From Chloroflexota bacterium (GTDB taxonomy: Bacteria; Chloroflexota; Anaerolineae; Anaerolineales; Villigracilaceae), in assembly GCA_016234555.1 (NCBI GenBank), contig JACRBJ010000032.1, forward strand, positions 186,001 to 250,000: a stretch of 64,000 bases of DNA, read 5' to 3'. Made by a program: the position numbers and the translations under genes. Under the pieces are notes generated by a model. It worked only from the letters and a program-made list of their open reading frames with translations, was not told the origin of the DNA and made no database searches. Below are positions 56,692 through 64,000 of this stretch, piece after piece (position 1 is the first letter of the stretch; each line of letters starts with the position of its first letter).

Positions 56692-57468
56692 TTAACCCGC
56701 ACCAGACTTGGGGAAAAACGATTTCAGTACATTGCCCAGTATGTCGCCCAGTTGTTTTAACCCCTGGGGAGTAATGGCTTTTGTCGCCAACAAAAATGCC
56801 AGTAAAAGAAAAGCGCCCCCGACAAACGCAAGTGTAGCTATAACAAGTTGTTGAGTTAGTAGCCAGGCGGCAATAAATAGAATAAAAGCCACTGTTGGCA
56901 CAACCATGACAGAAAGCAATAACCTGTTGAATTTCTGTTTCTCCGAGTCGGCTTCAGTTTTGAGCTTTTCGAACTCCCTTATTTTGGTTTGTGCCTTCTC
57001 CAATTCCAACTCAATCGTCTCCACTCTGCTCGCAAGGTTTTTCTCGATGGCTAAATGATGAGCAATGACTTTAACAACATCAGCCAGGTGCAGCCTTCCC
57101 TCTTTTGTAAATTTTTTTTGAATACAGTAAATATTTTGTTCGGTGGCTGCCTGGGTAATTTTAGGATCATCTGTCCGGGCAGAATAGAGAATCCGCACGG
57201 TATTGGGATTTTTTGCCTGTATCAAATCAAGAATTTTCCAGCCCAACGAGCCCATATTTTCATCGCTCATCCTGCCCTTGAGATCATTATCGGTAAACCA
57301 CCCCAAATCAACAACTGCTATATCGAAAATTTCATTTTGAGCGTACTTCATCGCTTCGTCAAAAGTGGATACCGCAATCACATCATGAGCCATATCCTTT
57401 AATGCCTTGCGTGCATCTTCCACTTCGCCTTGTTGATCGTCTGCCATGAGGATTTTTAGTCGATTCAT
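56692..57468 (-). CDS. Receiver domain with C-terminal membrane anchor, 258 aa
   Basis: This protein has an unusual arrangement. Residues 1-135 form a CheY-like receiver with the acidic pair Asp10/Asp11, phosphoacceptor Asp54 in IAVVDLGW, and Lys118 or 119 in CIQKKF. An extra stretch, TDNDLKGRMSDENMGSLGW, follows the phosphorylation site. Residues about 141-180 predict a coiled coil (ASRVETIELELEKAQTKIRE). Two membrane helices follow (about 183-204 and 208-229), then a short tail. The receiver would therefore be held on the inner face of the membrane. GGAGGC precedes the start. No kinase is nearby. It may gather signalling partners at the membrane. Confidence 0.85.
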   Translation of the reverse strand: MNRLKILMADDQQGEVEDARKALKDMAHDVIAVSTFDEAMKYAQNEIFDIAVVDLGWFTDNDLKGRMSDENMGSLGWKILDLIQAKNPNTVRILYSARTDDPKITQAATEQNIYCIQKKFTKEGRLHLADVVKVIAHHLAIEKNLASRVETIELELEKAQTKIREFEKLKTEADSEKQKFNRLLLSVMVVPTVAFILFIAAWLLTQQLVIATLAFVGGAFLLLAFLLATKAITPQGLKQLGDILGNVLKSFFPKSGAG

Positions 57469-57598
57469 TTTGCCTCCGATTGCCCAAAGGGTTCCGCTGT
57501 TTCAACTATACAACTAATTCAGCCGTTTTACAATAAGAGCTTTCTTTTTGAGGTGACTGTCGTTACTTGAAGTAAAATCAACTAAAGGGAAAACAGCC

Positions 57599-57799
57599 AT
57601 GACCCCGCAGGATTTCGTCAGCAAGTGGAAGCGCGCAGATGCGCGCGAGCGTCAATCGGTTTAGGAACATTTCATCGATCTACGTCAACGCAAACGACTG
57701 GATCAAGCTATCTTCGCCGCCTATGGCTGGAGGTCTGACGGATGAAGAGATTTTGGAGAAGCTGCTGGCGTTGAATTTGGAGAGAAGCAAAGGCGGGTG
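57599..57799 (+). pseudogene. Remnant of a MmeI-like class I SAM-dependent DNA methyltransferase gene
   Basis: The two ends of a large methyltransferase gene survive and are joined. The first part reads MTPQDFVSKWKRADARERQS then V, an in-frame TAG at 57662, and EHFIDL. This matches the N-terminus of MmeI-type class I SAM-dependent methyltransferases. After an internal deletion the frame continues RLDQAIFAAYGW, and after a +1 shift as TDEEILEKLLALNLERSKGG, the usual C-terminus of the same proteins. Most of the gene (normally about 900 codons) is therefore lost. It marks a former restriction-modification locus. Confidence 0.75.
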
Positions 57800-57863
57800 A
57801 CAGTCACTCCGAGGAAAGAGAAGTCTGTGAATCCAGACAGACGCAAGCTCCCCTAATGTCCCG

Positions 57864-58658
57864 TCACAGAGGCGAACTCCTCGTCCCTGTAGCGGGCATT
57901 CCATCCCGAAACACCAGCGCCTGTTTGAACTCATCCGTGCAAACGCGGGGGATGCCGAGGTTCGCAATCGTCGTCAGCGTTTGATCGTCGTTTACGTCCC
58001 AGGTGTGGATTTCGATTCCCTGCTCGTGCAGGGCATTGACTACCGGCTCGGATAATTGGGTTGGGTGCAGGTGAACCGCCCTGGCACGAGCGAGGCGGGA
58101 AAGGTGAATCGCCTGGTACTGGACCACGTCCAGCTTCATCCAGCTTTCCGAGCGGGGGAACAGAAAATCTGTTGCGAGTCCGGGACACAGGTTTTGAATC
58201 CCCAGCAGCAGGGACGGATGGTATGAGGTTACTTCCATCGTATCCCAATGATTTTTGTGTTTGTGCAGCACATTGCCGATGATTTCCACGGCTTCGGGTT
58301 CGGGACCCTTGATCTCGATCTCCAGCCCAATCTTCCCGCTGAAGATGTCGAGGATTTCACATAAGGTGGAGATGCGCCCCGTCTTTGCGGCGGGATTGTC
58401 CTTGCACAGCACCTTCACGTCCTTTAGCTGCTCGAAGGTGTAATCGAAGATCGCCCCGTTTGCTGTGGTGTTTACATCGAGATAGTAATAGTGATACACG
58501 ACCGGGATGCGGTCGGCTGTCAGGCGCACGTCCAGTTCCACCGCGTCCGCACCGAGGTCAACGGCGCGCTGGAACGACTCGATGGTGTTCTCTGGGGCTT
58601 CGGTTGGAATCCCGCGATGGGCGACGATCTCGAAAGGTTTGGCGGTCGTGGACCTCAT
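57864..58658 (-). CDS. Glycerophosphodiester phosphodiesterase
   Basis: This cytoplasmic GDPD-family enzyme has 264 residues and splits glycerophosphodiesters into glycerol 3-phosphate and an alcohol. The catalytic start is VAHRGIPTEAPENTIESFQRAVDLGAD, with His, Arg and Glu of HRG..PENT, followed by the metal site VELDV. The next motif normally reads HD; here it is VVYHYYYLDVNTT, so the His is kept but the Asp after it is Tyr. The final metal Glu is in GLEIEIKGPE, and IHTWDVND is typical. AGAGGTG precedes the ATG. With the sulfatase and phn-type transporter it adds to a picture of organic phosphate and sulfate scavenging. Confidence 0.9.
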   Translation of the reverse strand: MRSTTAKPFEIVAHRGIPTEAPENTIESFQRAVDLGADAVELDVRLTADRIPVVYHYYYLDVNTTANGAIFDYTFEQLKDVKVLCKDNPAAKTGRISTLCEILDIFSGKIGLEIEIKGPEPEAVEIIGNVLHKHKNHWDTMEVTSYHPSLLLGIQNLCPGLATDFLFPRSESWMKLDVVQYQAIHLSRLARARAVHLHPTQLSEPVVNALHEQGIEIHTWDVNDDQTLTTIANLGIPRVCTDEFKQALVFRDGMPATGTRSSPL

Positions 58659-58671
58659 CTGATTTCACCTC

Positions 58672-59172
58672 TTATGGGCTGGTTTTCGATGTTTCGGGAA
58701 CAATCTCAACTGGCTGATTATCCTGCCAGAACAATGTGTACGTCTTTGCCGCGGCAGGAAGCCGAAATCCCATGGCGAATTCCTCATCGACCCATCCCGC
58801 CATGGTGGAAATTGTTTGCGACCCGTCGTCGCCGAGGATGTAGATTTTTCCCCTGGATGTATCGTGTATCACCCCGTCAAAGGTTTCGAGGGAAAACGTC
58901 GACGGGTCCAGCCGCTCCAGTCCCGGTTGCGACAGAATCACAAGCAGGATTTTCTCTCCGGGAGCTGGTTTGTCCCCATGGACTTCATCGACAAAGCGAG
59001 CCGAAACGATCACAAAATCACCCGCCGTGGTTTTTATCAAAGGTTGGGGAATGTCATTCCCCGGCTTCGGTGTGTCTGAAGCCCTGGCTGTTTCCGTAGC
59101 CGCAAGCGGGACATTACATGCCGACGCGCTGAACATCACAACCAGAACGAATATCTTCAGTACGGATTTCAT
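58672..59172 (-). CDS. Lipoprotein of unknown function, 166 aa
   Basis: This is an exported lipoprotein: the signal is MKSVLKIFVLVVMFSASAC, with Cys19. After a linker (ARASDTPKPGND) the mature part is strand-rich and fits a small Ig-like DUF4352-type domain, including GEKILLVILSQPGLERLDPS and the ending AKTYTLFWQDNQPVEIVP. Its stop is 13 bases before the start of the GDPD gene, so the two may be cotranscribed. No catalytic motif is seen. Confidence 0.8.
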   Translation of the reverse strand: MKSVLKIFVLVVMFSASACNVPLAATETARASDTPKPGNDIPQPLIKTTAGDFVIVSARFVDEVHGDKPAPGEKILLVILSQPGLERLDPSTFSLETFDGVIHDTSRGKIYILGDDGSQTISTMAGWVDEEFAMGFRLPAAAKTYTLFWQDNQPVEIVPETSKTSP

Positions 59173-59318
59173 GTTGAGTTTCCTTTTGAGAAATATCCTT
59201 TCCAGAAAGTATTCCTTATGTTATCACGGACAATCCGCGCGCTTCTTGACGATGGATATACAACTCCCCTGTGTTTACCCGACATGCACGATTTTCATGT
59301 TTCCACCACCCAACAAAA

Positions 59319-59349
59319 AATCCTCCTGTCGTTGAATGGCGGGAGGATT
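59319..59349 (-). terminator. Terminator of the 268-aa lipoprotein gene
   Basis: AATCCTCC (59319-59326) pairs with GGAGGATT (59342-59349), and T-rich sequence follows on the minus strand. The hairpin lies 22 bases after the stop. The same AATCCTCC/GGAGGATT arms recur in the hairpin at 62631. Confidence 0.7.
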
Positions 59350-59371
59350 GCCCTTTTGACGGGTCAGGTTA

Positions 59372-60178
59372 CTATGGAGAGTTGGAGATATTATCCAGAT
59401 TCCAAAATTTTACATTATCAATGTTCATGATAGCGGTGTGGCTTCCAGCAACCGCCTGCAGGCAGATCCATATATCCCTGCCGGAAGAACTGGCTCTACA
59501 TTCGCTTAAATAGGCGATGGCTGCATCGTTTACGTATATTCCGCATTCATCATCCCTGGCAATAATCAAGACGGAGTTTTGTGAGGAGGAATTGTAATGG
59601 TAGCCTCCGCTTATTTTAGGATTGTTTGCCTGGAGACTCCACACGTCATTTTGATTTAACCATAAGGTTGTAAAGGAAGTTTTGGCAAACCAATTGATAA
59701 CTACATGGTCGTCTGGTACGCTATCGTCAATGCTGAAATCGAAAGCCAGCGCAAAATTCCTGCCAGCTAGCCTGGGATGTTCGACCCATCCCTGCGCTCT
59801 TTCTGCGTCTGTAGATGTAACCGGCATGGACAACACACCATTTTGGACGGTTGCCACAAGAGGCTTACTACCGCCATAGGGTACATGCCGCCATCCGCGA
59901 TTCTGTGAGAAATCATCTTCAAAATCCGCCGGACGGCTATCCATGATTTGAAGGATAGGTTCCGCGAAATTTGTAATCCATGTTGGGATTGATGTAGCCG
60001 TTGCAGACGGTGGCGGGGTCAAGGTGAGTGTTTGAGAAGGTGTTGAGGTCCGCGTAGGAGTAAATGTCTGTGTACTGATGGGCGTCAATGTTGGAGTTGA
60101 AAATTGATCTGATGTGCAACTGGAGAACAAAATGCCCATGATAAAAACCCAGGCAATGATCTTTCCGTTTGTTTTCAT
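59372..60178 (-). CDS. Lipoprotein with Thr/Pro linker and jelly-roll-like domain, 268 aa
   Basis: This is a predicted surface lipoprotein. The start at 60178 gives KTNGKIIAWVFIMGILFSSC (Cys21); a longer frame from 60340 has no signal. A Thr/Ser/Pro linker (about 24-65, with TPTRTSTPSQT) leads to a domain of about 190 residues. ADFEDDFSQNRGWRHVPYG and FALAFDFSIDDSVPDDHVVINWF, then IIARDDECGIYVNDAAIAYLSECR, resemble the concanavalin-like fold of DUF1080-type carbohydrate-binding modules. Sugar binding is inferred. A similar Thr-rich linker is found in the esterase-like lipoprotein nearby. Confidence 0.78.
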   Translation of the reverse strand: MKTNGKIIAWVFIMGILFSSCTSDQFSTPTLTPISTQTFTPTRTSTPSQTLTLTPPPSATATSIPTWITNFAEPILQIMDSRPADFEDDFSQNRGWRHVPYGGSKPLVATVQNGVLSMPVTSTDAERAQGWVEHPRLAGRNFALAFDFSIDDSVPDDHVVINWFAKTSFTTLWLNQNDVWSLQANNPKISGGYHYNSSSQNSVLIIARDDECGIYVNDAAIAYLSECRASSSGRDIWICLQAVAGSHTAIMNIDNVKFWNLDNISNSP

Positions 60179-60192
60179 AATTATCCTTATCA

Positions 60193-60924
60193 TTACAACC
60201 ATCGCCAGGGGAACAGCCTTCCCGTTCTGGCTTTGTAGGATTCCCATTCCGGGTAACGCGACAGGGAAGACTCGATCATCAACATATTGACGAGGAATAC
60301 TGTTATCCACCAGTAGGCTAACACAACCCATGGAATCCAATGCTGAACAAGCAGAGCGAAGGATGCATACAACATCATTTCGCCCAGATAGTTGGGATGC
60401 CGCACATGCTTGAACATTCCATCTGTGATCAGTCCCTGCCGATATTTAAGGGTAAAGTTCTTCTGACAATCTGATGCGATCATGATGGTCAGTCCCAAAA
60501 CGAAGAGAGCGATGCAAAATGCAAGGAACCAATTCGAGGGCGCGGGACGATCCGCTCCCAGAGCATCGGAGATGAGCAGGTAGGGCGCGATCCAATATGC
60601 CGCCAGAAACAGGAAAAGGCACACCGCTCCACCAAACGTTGCCCTGGACTCCCACCGGGTATCTCGAAAGGCAATATGCTTCAACAGCCAGCAGAAGCCG
60701 TACGTACCGTGAAGAGCCAGATACACCCACGCGGTTGTGGAGTAGTTATTGAACAGGATCATGAATAGCCCGACGACAAAAACGGTTAGGAATTTATGCA
60801 GGTTGATCACCCAGGCGGTCTTGATCACCTTGGGTCCGCCGAGCAAATTCTGGCTGAGATAGATATTGTAGGCATTAACTGCCTTTACCCAATTTGGTGC
60901 TTCCTGTTTTTTGATTGTTTCCAT
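60193..60924 (-). CDS. DUF1295/ICMT-like membrane methyltransferase, 243 aa
   Basis: This polytopic membrane protein resembles DUF1295 and steroid-5-alpha-reductase-like or isoprenylcysteine methyltransferase-type proteins. The C-terminal pattern is clear: KYRQGLITDGMFKHVRHPNYLGEMMLYASFALL with the RHPNYLGE motif, followed by ESSLSRYPEWESYKARTGRL with the Y..Y..R pattern. About six hydrophobic segments are present. The start follows AAAAGGAGAATGG, with GGAG close to the ATG. It lies 14 bases upstream of the lipoprotein gene on the same strand. The substrate is unknown. Confidence 0.85.
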   Translation of the reverse strand: METIKKQEAPNWVKAVNAYNIYLSQNLLGGPKVIKTAWVINLHKFLTVFVVGLFMILFNNYSTTAWVYLALHGTYGFCWLLKHIAFRDTRWESRATFGGAVCLFLFLAAYWIAPYLLISDALGADRPAPSNWFLAFCIALFVLGLTIMIASDCQKNFTLKYRQGLITDGMFKHVRHPNYLGEMMLYASFALLVQHWIPWVVLAYWWITVFLVNMLMIESSLSRYPEWESYKARTGRLFPWRWL

Positions 60925-61162
60925 TTTTCCATTCTCCTTTTTATTCCTGTTCCGTTCTTGTTCTGAGTGCTATTGCCGCCGTCCCCGGTGGCGAAGACGC
61001 CGCCTTGAACAGGGTATTTCATTGATTTTTGCATGAGGGATATTCCTGTTTTGCTCTTGCTTAAGGCAACAGTCAATCCGCGTCATTGTACTGGCCATTC
61101 ATTCCAGTCCGATCTCCGGGATATCGGGAATCTTCATTACATATCGCCAGGAGTTAATGAGC

Positions 61163-62473
61163 TCATTTCCGGGTTTGTGACAAAAACCAATCGTACAGTT
61201 CGGATTTAAAATATTCATCCACCGGAATCACCGCATTCGCTTTGACTGTGATTTTGGCGGTGCCTCCACAGGCGTTCAAGGCATCGACCAGATTCTGCTC
61301 CACCTCCGCAGGAATCATGAAATCGTTTTCCCCGTGGAATGCCCAGACAGGAACATCCTTGAGGTCGCAGATATTCCCGGGGATTTCAAAGGGATAAATG
61401 TATCCTCCAAGTGGAGCCAATGCCGCGAAATATTCAGGATGAAGTAACCCCATTGTCCACACACCATTGCCTCCCATGCCAGCCCCGGTGAGGTAGATGC
61501 GTTTTTCATCCACAGAGTAGATGGATTGGATCTCGTCCAATATGCTCATCACTGGAACAATCATCTCATCCTTGGACCAAAAATCCCAATCGCCATTTCC
61601 TAATGGAGAGATGACAAGAAAAGGGAAATCTTTCAGAGTTCCAAGCCGCTTGGGAAGTGACTCATTTCTTAGGAATTCCGGATTTGTACCGCGCAATTCG
61701 GCGTCATGCAGGTAAACGATCAGGGGCCATTTTTTCCCAGGGTCTTTTCCGTAGGTCTCTGGCATGTAAAGCAGGAAGTCGAGATTTGCATTTGTGGATG
61801 TGTAAGCATGCTGGCCGGGTTCAGCAACCGGCGGCATGTTCGGAAAAACCGGCTTTTCAGTCACTGTCAAGTTGGCTATAAATTCATATTTGCCGGGCGG
61901 ATAATCGTCCCATCCGTCATTAATGGATATTTTCTGTGACCAAAACGAGCGAATTGTATGTCTGCCAGCGGAAAGATTCCTAAGGATGACGTTCCAGTGG
62001 CGATAGGTTACATCAAATCCTGCACTTGGGTCGAAATAGCTGATATCCGACCAGCCGAATTCGTCCAGCGCGATTGGGTGGTCGTCTATGTACAACTCCC
62101 AGGACATCGCCTTCCAATTGGGTTCGAGCTTTACTTTTTCGGCTCCCCAAAACCCGCCAACTCCAACCACCGCCAGTTCTGGAATCGTGCATTCCATAGT
62201 CTGCGAATGTGGTGTGGTTGTCCAATTTAAATTGCAGGAGTCAAAGAGCCAGTAGAAATGTTTGCTCTCCTCTCGCTCTATGGTCATTTCGCCAATTTTA
62301 TCTCCGGGTCTTATCATACCCTTGGCAGAAATCAGGGTTTGCGTTGGCGCATTTGTTGGTGAGATGCGGGTCAGCGTTGATGCATTGGTCGGTCGAGTCT
62401 GGGCTGACGTTGCGCAGGCTGTCAGAATCACAACCAACAGCGCAATGAAGGCCAAACACAAAAATCTTTTCAT
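61163..62473 (-). CDS. Esterase-like (PHB-depolymerase-type) lipoprotein lacking the catalytic Ser and His, 436 aa
   Basis: This is a secreted lipoprotein; the lipobox is VILTAC (Cys20). The start at 62473 follows AAGGAGA with proper spacing. Residues about 50-215 form an unassigned strand-rich domain. The C-terminal half is an alpha/beta hydrolase: WPLIVYLHDAELRG, IYLTGAGMGGNGVWTMGL and VPVWAFHGENDFMIP. The nucleophile elbow, normally GxSxG (GLSMGG), reads GAGMGG here (about residue 329), so the Ser is Gly. The region that should hold the catalytic His (normally HDSW-like) reads AVIPVDEYF. The Asp is kept. It is probably a dead enzyme acting by binding. Confidence 0.83.
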   Translation of the reverse strand: MKRFLCLAFIALLVVILTACATSAQTRPTNASTLTRISPTNAPTQTLISAKGMIRPGDKIGEMTIEREESKHFYWLFDSCNLNWTTTPHSQTMECTIPELAVVGVGGFWGAEKVKLEPNWKAMSWELYIDDHPIALDEFGWSDISYFDPSAGFDVTYRHWNVILRNLSAGRHTIRSFWSQKISINDGWDDYPPGKYEFIANLTVTEKPVFPNMPPVAEPGQHAYTSTNANLDFLLYMPETYGKDPGKKWPLIVYLHDAELRGTNPEFLRNESLPKRLGTLKDFPFLVISPLGNGDWDFWSKDEMIVPVMSILDEIQSIYSVDEKRIYLTGAGMGGNGVWTMGLLHPEYFAALAPLGGYIYPFEIPGNICDLKDVPVWAFHGENDFMIPAEVEQNLVDALNACGGTAKITVKANAVIPVDEYFKSELYDWFLSQTRK

Positions 62474-62630
62474 GGTCATTCTCCTTTATCATGATACGGA
62501 TTTGACCGATGTCCGCTATATTGCTCCACCAAACGTCATTCGCCCGTACTCACACCCCAGACCAGACCATCACGCTTTGAGACGAAATCCTTTATAAGTA
62601 TGATAGCACTTCCCAAAAACCAATTCAATA

Positions 62631-62665
62631 AAAATCCTCCCGCCATTTATTGACGGGAGGATTTT
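62631..62665 (-). terminator. Terminator of the DUF4910 aminopeptidase gene
   Basis: AAAATCCTCCCG (62631-62642) and CGGGAGGATTTT (62654-62665) form a perfect 12-bp stem, followed on the minus strand by TATTG. It lies four bases after the stop. The arms match those of the hairpin at 59319. Confidence 0.82.
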
Positions 62666-62668
62666 TGT

Positions 62669-63994
62669 TTACTCCGATTGCGCTTCGGATGGTATCGTCA
62701 GCGGGGTGACAAATCCCCTGGCGCGGAATTTTTCGATGTAGTCGCGTACCATGAAATAATCAAGCCCCACTTGTTCGGCAATATCGAAGACGGAAAGTTC
62801 GCCCTCGAAGCGCATCATGATCTTTTCGATGGCGCGGTTGAGCGCCCAGTTTTCGCGCCAGTCCACCCAAAGACCGTTGCCGCTGAGGAAGACAGGTCCG
62901 CGGAAAGTGCGCTTCGGGATGTAGTTGGTGGCGTAGATGCGGATGATCTGTTCCGCGGTTTCTGCCGCGCCGACAAGCATGTCATCGTGCATGATGTCGA
63001 GATTGTCATCGGTGGTGTGGTATTCGTCGTAGGGCCAGCGGTTGATGGAAATGCAAGGGACATTGACCCCAGGTCCGTTGATGACGCGCTCATCGTTGGC
63101 GGGAGCGGCGGCGAAGTCGCGTTCATCGTGCGCGACATTCTTCACGACATGATGCGTGATGCAGTCGAGCAGGTGATCGTGCTGACGGCTGTGGTGCCAG
63201 GCGATCTTGTTTTTGTTCCCCGTCATTTCCATGAAGATTCCGCCGCGCAGGTTTTGAATCAAATGTTCGTTGTGCGAGAGGTAAACGATGGTGCCGATGG
63301 TCTCAGGTCCAAACCAAAAGCGGACGCTCATCGAGCCTGCGGGCAGGGGCTTTTCCGCCAGACGCCGAGCCAGTTCGATTGTGCTGACCACGCCCGCGCC
63401 GTCGTCGTTGGCTTGTGCAGGGTGACAGGTATGCGCCTGCACGATGATTTCTCCCGCCTCGGGGTTGGGTCCGCCTTCGGGATGGATGACAGCCGTCGCC
63501 ATTTTGAATCCCTGCTTCGGGTCGGTGACGAACTCCGACTTGATGACCGCGCGATATTTTTTGTCACGCGGAAGTTTGTCGAAGAGGTTCTTCGGCAGGC
63601 AGAATCCCCAATCACGGTCATAATATTTGAACACCCACGGAATGGCATGCGGACGCTTCTCGGCGAAATACAAATGCGGCTGGAGTTCCTCGAACGAGAG
63701 AATCTTGTCCACAGGGGGGGAATACGAAACGATGTGAAGCGGATTATTCTTGAAGTCCACAACGCGCTCGCCGCCTTCGACCTCCAGATACGCTTCGTGA
63801 ACAACATAGCGCTCTGGCACTTGCCAGGTCCACGCCTTTTCAAGCGGAGTGTACGTCTCAATGGTGTAGTTAGACGAATCAGGCATGTACGCGCCGATGA
63901 TTTCCAACGTTTTGTCATGGTCATTGGATGCCAGCGTGCGATGCAGAGGCAAAAACTCCGCAAGAATGGATTTCAAAGATTGATATGGTTTCAT
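62669..63994 (-). CDS. DUF4910-domain aminopeptidase-like protein, 441 aa
   Basis: This is a predicted zinc aminopeptidase of the M28-like DUF4910 group. The metal-binding layout is visible: EIIVQAHTCHPAQANDDGAGVV, with His and Asp ligands and AxxNDDGAG, later EMTGNK and HDERDFAAAP, and the final His/Asp in WPYDEYHTTDDNLD. The last 80 residues fit a winged helix (AIEKIMMRFEGELSVFDIAEQVGLDYFMVRDYIEKFRARG), a common ending of the group. The gene is complete: the ATG at 63994 is six bases from the window edge. It may act on peptides or on glycan-linked substrates, as in some sugar biosynthesis loci. Confidence 0.9.
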   Translation of the reverse strand: MKPYQSLKSILAEFLPLHRTLASNDHDKTLEIIGAYMPDSSNYTIETYTPLEKAWTWQVPERYVVHEAYLEVEGGERVVDFKNNPLHIVSYSPPVDKILSFEELQPHLYFAEKRPHAIPWVFKYYDRDWGFCLPKNLFDKLPRDKKYRAVIKSEFVTDPKQGFKMATAVIHPEGGPNPEAGEIIVQAHTCHPAQANDDGAGVVSTIELARRLAEKPLPAGSMSVRFWFGPETIGTIVYLSHNEHLIQNLRGGIFMEMTGNKNKIAWHHSRQHDHLLDCITHHVVKNVAHDERDFAAAPANDERVINGPGVNVPCISINRWPYDEYHTTDDNLDIMHDDMLVGAAETAEQIIRIYATNYIPKRTFRGPVFLSGNGLWVDWRENWALNRAIEKIMMRFEGELSVFDIAEQVGLDYFMVRDYIEKFRARGFVTPLTIPSEAQSE

Positions 63995-64000
63995 GATTCA

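Noticed and set aside
57680..57967. A 95-residue open frame on the minus strand
   Set aside because: It runs across the methyltransferase remnant and into the GDPD gene in another frame, with no start signal.
57864..58658. Loss of activity in the GDPD because the HD motif reads HY
   Set aside because: The catalytic His residues and the metal-binding Glu/Asp (ELDV and EIEIKG) remain, so activity is likely kept.
1..64000. tRNA, rRNA genes, insertion sequences or prophage
   Set aside because: None was seen by reading; no transposase, integrase or phage structural gene is present, although short or divergent RNAs could be missed without a covariance search.

Overview
The window is about 64 kb of moderately GC-rich bacterial DNA that looks like a Chloroflexota chromosome, most likely class Anaerolineae. 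This is inferred from gene style, not from a marker gene: lipoproteins with Thr/Pro linkers, large secreted proteins built from DUF11, lamin-tail and CnaB-like repeats without an LPXTG sorting signal, a Mycobacterium-type PyrF, an SpoVS homologue, PdxS/PdxT vitamin B6 synthesis, and many unrelated intergenic palindromes.

Layout. 1-2.8 kb: end of an MFS transporter, a GNAT-like protein and a single-domain response regulator. 3-11.2 kb: a 2.4-kcodon secreted repeat protein on the minus strand, with an orphan OmpR-type regulator upstream and a row of GGTC direct repeats between them. 11.4-21.5 kb: degV, pyrC, a DnaA-box-rich intergenic region, spoVS, a 1246-aa lamin-tail/DUF11 surface protein, then pyrF, pyrE, a GNAT gene and pyrD. 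This is most of de novo pyrimidine synthesis. 21.5-25.6 kb: a small hypothetical, a crotonase-family protein, glutamate dehydrogenase and a glutaryl-CoA dehydrogenase-like enzyme, which suggests amino-acid catabolism. 25.6-31.5 kb: cupin, a rhodanese lipoprotein with an in-frame UGA exactly where the catalytic Cys belongs, oligoendopeptidase F, two membrane proteins and two small hypotheticals. 31.6-35.3 kb: dnaN and a PEP/pyruvate-binding-domain protein. 35.3-39.4 kb: a six-gene minus-strand operon led by a YtrA-type GntR regulator, with a membrane methyltransferase, slipin, SdpI-like protein, DUF4177 protein and YhfC-type intramembrane protease. A perfect parS site lies inside it. 39.4-43.9 kb: a MocR/PdxR-type regulator divergent from a class III aminotransferase, pdxS and pdxT. 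43.9-48.2 kb: GNAT, a small hypothetical, HAD phosphatase, an alpha/alpha-toroid protein and a fatty-acid desaturase. 48.3-54.9 kb: sulfatase lipoprotein, PhnE/PhnC/PhnD-type transporter, GNAT, rubrerythrin. 55-64 kb: drug-efflux MFS, a membrane-anchored receiver protein, a decayed methyltransferase gene, a glycerophosphodiester phosphodiesterase, several lipoproteins including a probable dead esterase, a DUF1295-type protein and a DUF4910 aminopeptidase.

The DnaA-box cluster next to an AT-rich tract (13.4-13.8 kb), dnaN (31.6 kb) and the parS palindrome (37.15 kb) together suggest that the window lies at or close to the chromosomal replication origin, although dnaA itself is not here. The most striking single observation is the UGA-interrupted rhodanese. 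Its frame continues through UGA to a TAATG overlap with the next gene, and the UGA aligns without gaps to the catalytic cysteine of GlpE-type rhodaneses. It is therefore either a selenoprotein candidate or a very recent nonsense mutation. The other main observations are a 69-bp palindromic element inserted in frame in pyrC, exact 324-bp in-frame tandem repeats in the giant secreted protein, a PhnE-type permease with a large membrane insertion, and the uncharacterised envelope operon carrying parS.
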